NCBI GenBank assembly: GCA_037892935.1
Contig: JAYXKI010000004.1
Location: 1,674,001-1,738,000 of the forward strand
DNA length: 64,000 nucleotides
Reading direction: 5' to 3'
DNA from: Phlebopus portentosus
Lineage: Eukaryota > Basidiomycota > Agaricomycetes > Boletales > Boletinellaceae
The notes beneath the pieces are model-generated. The model saw only the letters and a list, made by a program, of their open reading frames with translations. It ran no database searches and was not told the origin of the DNA. A program made the position numbers and the translations under genes. Positions 59,556 through 64,000 of this stretch are shown piece after piece; within the stretch, counting starts at the first letter, position 1, and every line of letters starts with the position of its first letter.

Positions 59556-61015
59556 AATAATAACAGTGGTAGGACTGTAGATCATGGTGAGCAAGTTGGC
59601 AATATTATGATATTATAAATGATGACAGTCATGAATTCATAATGATAAACCTCATAAATGGTCTATCATAGAACAATGACAGTATTATTTTATTTTGATA
59701 AGCAAGAAGCTATAGTATGATCTAATGCTCGACATACTATTATAAATGACCAAGGGGCAATTTTATAAAAGAGGAGGGACCAGTTATAGAATATGTCAAT
59801 AGGTAATACAAAGCATCTGTTTTAGAATGAACAGCTCATTATATAATACCATATGACAACCCGTTATATAATGGTGAAGCTATTGTACAATATCACAGTG
59901 AAACCTGTTTGGGAGGATGTTGAAAACAGAGCCATTGCCGGTCTTGCAACATAGAGTCAGTTTGTCGCTCTTTGTGACCACTGAGGGCAAACCTGAAAGG
60001 GTCAAACTACATGTAATATTTTTCTTATCTGAGTCATACCCTCAGAGCATCTGAGACAGTTCCTGAGCTCAGACTGCACCCTAAAAGAGGATTTTACAGA
60101 ATGTCAGGGAGCTTTGTATAATCCATGATCCATTATATAAGGAGTATAGATAATCCCGTTATATACATATATATCAATGCATTATTATACAAAACTTCGC
60201 CAATATGGAATTTTTATAAGATCATGCAATAATGGATGATAAGGACCTTCATGGAACTGTCGAACAGTAATATAATAATTGATTATGGACTTATAACATC
60301 TTTGCTCTGTAAAGACCCTACAGATTTCACTTGTTCCCTAGCATTATAAAATAATGTTTTGTTGTATAAACAGAGGAATTCTCATGCATGACAGGAATTG
60401 ATTAGAGATGTTAGTATTTTACAAGAGGTCATCAAAAAATATAATACAAAAGTGAAACATAAAATGGTGATAATAGAGCATGAGGGGACAAGTCACACTC
60501 AACATTTTAATAGTAAGGCTCATAATACACAATTACCCCATAGTTTTCTTTTCTAAACATTATGCATGTTTTTCTTGGCTAAAGTGACTGGTAGGGATTG
60601 TCAATGATCAGCAATTGCGAGTGCATGATAATGATCCTCTTGATGAAAATAATAATAACATGACAGAACAAGAAGGATCTGGGAAAACGACTGTTGGGTA
60701 TGGGAATATGATTGATTGCCTGGCACTAATTATAATACATCAAGTTTTATATAAAAGTGGGAACATCATTAATTCTTAGTAGCAGTTTAGGGATCACAAC
60801 GACTCCTGGACCCTTTAAAATCGAACATGTGTCATCTTATCATAAATGCAAGTCCGTTTTTATACAATAACATAGAGGAGTTATCATTGACCATAAAACT
60901 ATATATAGATCATTATACAATGACATACGCGTTTCTAGAATGGTGGCATGGTCATACGAGAACATGTGCTGGTCCAATTCGCGACGCGCTCTAGGGACGA
61001 ATTCTCTAAACATAT
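59556..61015. repeat. AT-rich block with recurrent TATAA-type motifs
   Basis: About 1.4 kb far richer in A and T than the flanks, with many scattered copies of TTATAAAA, CATTATATAA and CGTTATATAATGG-like words, no open frames and no obvious tandem unit length. It starts immediately after the truncated F-box gene and ends at the KDZ remnant. It could be a decayed transposable element or a mutated insertion; I cannot name it. Confidence 0.5.
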
Positions 61016-63100
61016 TCATTCCTCATCGCTTGGATCACCACGGTCGCCATCATCGTTGCCCGCAAGAGCAAATATATCTTCCTCGTTGTACAAGTCCAAG
61101 TCAGTGGTAAATGCGCTCGGCCTCATATTGTTTGTAAGTATTTCTTCTTCTTCTTCGTCGTCGTCGTCATCATCTGCGAGATTTGCATAATCTTCAGCAA
61201 TGGAGGTGTCTATACCCTGTTCCGAATGTTGCTCGCAAGCTTCACCCGTCAAGGCAGAGTAGTCGGAAACCCATGAAGGTGTGTTTTTAAGCTTCGCAAG
61301 GGGCTGTTTCCACTGACTAAAAAACAGCGATCCTAATCTTGAATATACAGCAACTTGCTTCAAAGCGTACACATCGAGTCCCTTGGCAAGCATTCGACAT
61401 GCATTAGGGCACTTTCCTCGTTGGCTCTCCCACCATTTGGACTTCCAGTCCAAGAAGTAAAGGGTGCGGCGCATTTCCTCGCAAAGGAGTTGAATTTCCT
61501 CCTCCCATCTTGCGAGATGCGCCTTCGCTTTCGCCCACTCGACGCGGACACTATCTCCAAACTCGATGGAATTGGAACCATCGCTAGACACGTTCGCGCC
61601 AGGAGTCAACCAGATCCAGCTTTGCTCATATCGTCCCTCACTAGTCTTTTTTTTCTTTGACTTCATTTCCTCGTCATCCTCACGATTTGGACCTCGAACA
61701 TCTTCGTCTCGCAATTCTCTCATGACGTTGCCCCAGTTTCCATCGGAGTCCAATACTATCAACGCGGATCGGGCATGACAATAGCGCAGCTTCGCAAGAT
61801 CGATTTTTGACTGAAATTTTGTGAACAAGGCCTGCATTCACGTATTCGAACGGTTACCCATACCATTCACGTTTTTTCGTTTGAATGCCGCTACTCCAGT
61901 CATAGCCCTACGAAGCCTGCGAATAGTGGCCAGAGCGTCGTTCGCTTGTGCTACCCTCAACTGGATTTCAAGAGTCTGAAGATATTTCGATGCGAAGTGA
62001 GGGACGTCGGACGGTAGGCCTAACTGTACCTTCTCGGCCACCTCCAAAGAGAGTCGTTCTTCGGATTCGCGGCTCGCAATAACGCGAGGCATATATATGC
62101 TTTGCACCTGCCTCCATTGAGAAATTTGCTGGAAAAGATTCGTTCGCAAGGTTTGAACGTTGGCGGCCAACAAACTCGTCTTGCAGTTTTTCAGAGTTTC
62201 GTTGGAACGAAAGACCCTTCTACAAAAGAGGAACAGTTACGTACTTATCTGGATAAAAAGGAAGGAGTACTTACTGCTTCTCTTCTAAGTCCAAACCAGC
62301 GCTGATGAACGCTCGTGCGGACACAGAAAACGATCCATTTACCTCCTTCCTGGCTTCTTCTGCGTCTTCGTCCGCAAACTGCTTGCGGACGTCACTCAAG
62401 CACGTTTCTTAAATGCATGTATGAACATTAACATTCTGCACGAACTACCGCAAGAAATGACGCACCATACAGGGGTTCTGTATATGGATCATCTGCCTCA
62501 GGGTCTTCATTCCATGCCGTGATCATCGCAGACCACTTGGAAATCGCATCAGGAGAAACAGTTGCGGACATGGCCTCCATGGCTTTCTCGTGAGTCTGTT
62601 GCCACTCGACTGCTTCATTCAGCTTCTTGATGAAATAGTCACCTAGAAGGGAATTGCAAGTGAGCAAAACAATATGGAGAAGCGAAGACAACCTTCTCCC
62701 AGGTCTTTCCAGTGAAGACAAGCAGATAGGAAGGAAAGTCAAACGCGACTCACCGAACCCTAAGATTTTTCTCCAGTTCCAGGCACCCCAGTGGTCATTG
62801 AGGGCTTCGTGACGAACTCCCGGTGCCATTTCGCGCGTACTCATCGCGGTTCCATTGATATGGGCCCATTCGGACTCGACGCCTTCTCCATATGTACGTC
62901 CCACCTTCGGTAAGAAATTCAGGGAATACCGAGTCTGACATTGCGGACCATGGGCTGGCAAATGAAACTTAGGGACGGCAACTCGAAGATTTACATCGGA
63001 AAGATCGAGCTGTAGATGTTCGGGGTAGCGTGGCATGCGTTGAAACTCCTGTGCACTGTCTGATAGCTGAGGAGTGTCACAGTTCTTGGGGGCTGTTCGG
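61016..63100 (-). pseudogene. KDZ transposase remnant (3' part, with in-frame TGA)
   Basis: The C-terminal half of a Kyakuja-Dileera-Zisupton transposase. Exons on the minus strand read AVPKFHLPAHGPQC and GEGVESEWAHINGTAMSTRE, then EMAPGVRHEALNDHWGAWNW, then across an intron (62643-62753) FIKKLNEAVEWQQTHEKAME, then SDVRKQFADEDAEEARKEV, FISAGLDLEEK and QISQWRQVQSIYMPRV, and finally RYCHARSALIVLDSDGNW and an acidic tail (DDDDDDEEEEE). The His/Cys and Trp-rich block is diagnostic. The N-terminal zinc and first catalytic parts are absent upstream of about 63100, and TGA at 61838-61840 interrupts the frame where KDZ proteins have Arg. The element is inactive as a transposase source. Confidence 0.8.
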
Positions 63101-64000
63101 TAAGATTAAAACGAGTGGAAAGAGAAGGGTGACTCTTGGGGGGGAAAACTAGAGAAGCGCTGATGCATCGATCTGGGTTCCGGAGCGGTTCCGGAAGGGA
63201 TGGAGGAGAAATGGGATTGAAGGCTGCTGGATGTATGCGAGGGGGGGGATTGGATTAAAGGAGATAGGCGAAGAAGCAAGGTGGGAGAAGTCGAAGCAAG
63301 GGGGATTGGCGGTGGCGGTGCGAAGGTAATCGATGTCCTCACAGGTAATCCCTCGATGGATTCGAACCCTGGAGGCGGAAGACGATGGGACGAAGCTTAG
63401 AGAAGGACTTCCCCTAAGCGCTGACGATTCGAAGGTGATCCCTTCGAGGATTCGACACGATATAACGGGTTACGACGAGTTACGACGAGTTTCGGTGGGT
63501 TACGAAGCGAAACGGAGCTATACGACGTGGAACGAAGCGATACGCAAGGGACTCAAGTGAGACCTTGCGTAGAGGCGTAGGGAGGAGAGATGAGGGTCTC
63601 TGACTTCAACACGGGTTGAACTGATCACACTGGGCTCGGGTACGACTGCAGAGCAGGAGACTCGAGGCGTATGAGACAGAACTATCGTGTATTTGTGGGA
63701 GATAGAGTCGAGGAGAGTACAGGAAGAGTCGAATTGGTCTCGACTGTAGCTGAAGTGGGTTCAAGCCCGAGCTAAACTGTTTTCTGCTAAAACTCTCTGG
63801 GCTAAAACTGGGCTCCTACTACAAGTTGCTCGCCTATTTATAACTTTGTCCGAACCTGAGCCATCGGAGCATCAGGGAGCATAACGAAAGGAAATCGGAA
63901 GTGAAAATCATAAGGGAACGCACGGGAACAAGGTACGAGGTGAGCATATCTGGAAGGTGGCGAGATAATGACCATAGAGCATAATACGACATGTGAGCGC
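63101..64000. other. Right edge: short direct repeats, no gene
   Basis: Holds AGGTGATCCCTTCGAGGATT-type words twice (about 63343 and 63433), and GTTACGACGA-type words near 63470-63495. No KDZ 5' sequence and no coding frame of note is present. Confidence 0.45.

Noticed and set aside
61140..61175. Trinucleotide (TTC/GTC) run as a microsatellite feature
   Set aside because: It is the acidic Asp/Glu tract of the KDZ coding sequence, not an independent repeat.
63343..63375. GGATTCGAACCC word resembling the T-arm of a tRNA
   Set aside because: No matching acceptor stem, D-arm or anticodon arm could be folded, and the word belongs to a short direct repeat found again about 90 bp downstream.

Overview
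The window is nuclear DNA of a filamentous basidiomycete, most likely an Agaricomycete. Genes are split by many 45-65 nt GT-AG introns. The gene families are typical of that group: DUF6534 seven-helix membrane proteins, the large mushroom-type protein kinase families, KDZ transposase, a SET/SMYD-like protein, an F-box protein and a HAD-terpene cyclase fusion. No prokaryotic features, rRNA, convincing tRNA or CRISPR were seen. Gene models were built by hand from open frames and splice signals; where exon phases close this is stated.

Layout: 0.2-2.1 kb MFS transporter (-). 3.3-4.1 kb small two-helix membrane protein resembling the nucleoporin POM34 (-). 4.9-6.5 kb HAD-like/class II terpene cyclase fusion (+). 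6.9-25.3 kb a dense block of kinase-fold genes: two near-identical-length 584-aa proteins with a helical N-terminus and a pseudokinase C-terminus, one mushroom-type kinase with intact HRD/DFG, three further kinases (two with HGD and an N-terminal helical part), plus a SET-domain gene carrying a 7-bp frameshifting duplication and an orphan gene. 25.3-31.4 kb gene-poor. 31.6-34.5 kb nuclear-type protein with three zinc-binding modules. 35.9-38.0 kb a small uncertain gene and a CAK/CMGC-type kinase. 40.2-47.0 kb DUF2235 hydrolase, DM9 protein whose ATG overlaps the hydrolase stop codon, then a dynamin-like GTPase.

47.6-57.3 kb is a segmental tandem duplication of about 4.2 kb carrying two DUF6534 genes (-), followed by a third, divergent DUF6534 gene (+). 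One repeat copy has a MITE-like insertion and a micro-inversion. 58.6-63.1 kb is decaying: an F-box gene that stops at a 1.4-kb AT-rich block, then the 3' part of a KDZ transposase with an in-frame TGA. The last 0.9 kb shows only short direct repeats.

The functional theme I infer is accessory, possibly self/non-self or defence-related: HeLo/MLKL-like pseudokinases beside active kinases, and a DUF2235-DM9-dynamin trio. That link is inference from architecture and neighbourhood; no sequence here proves it. The best candidates for a little-described system are the pseudokinase/kinase block and the overlapping DUF2235-DM9 pair.
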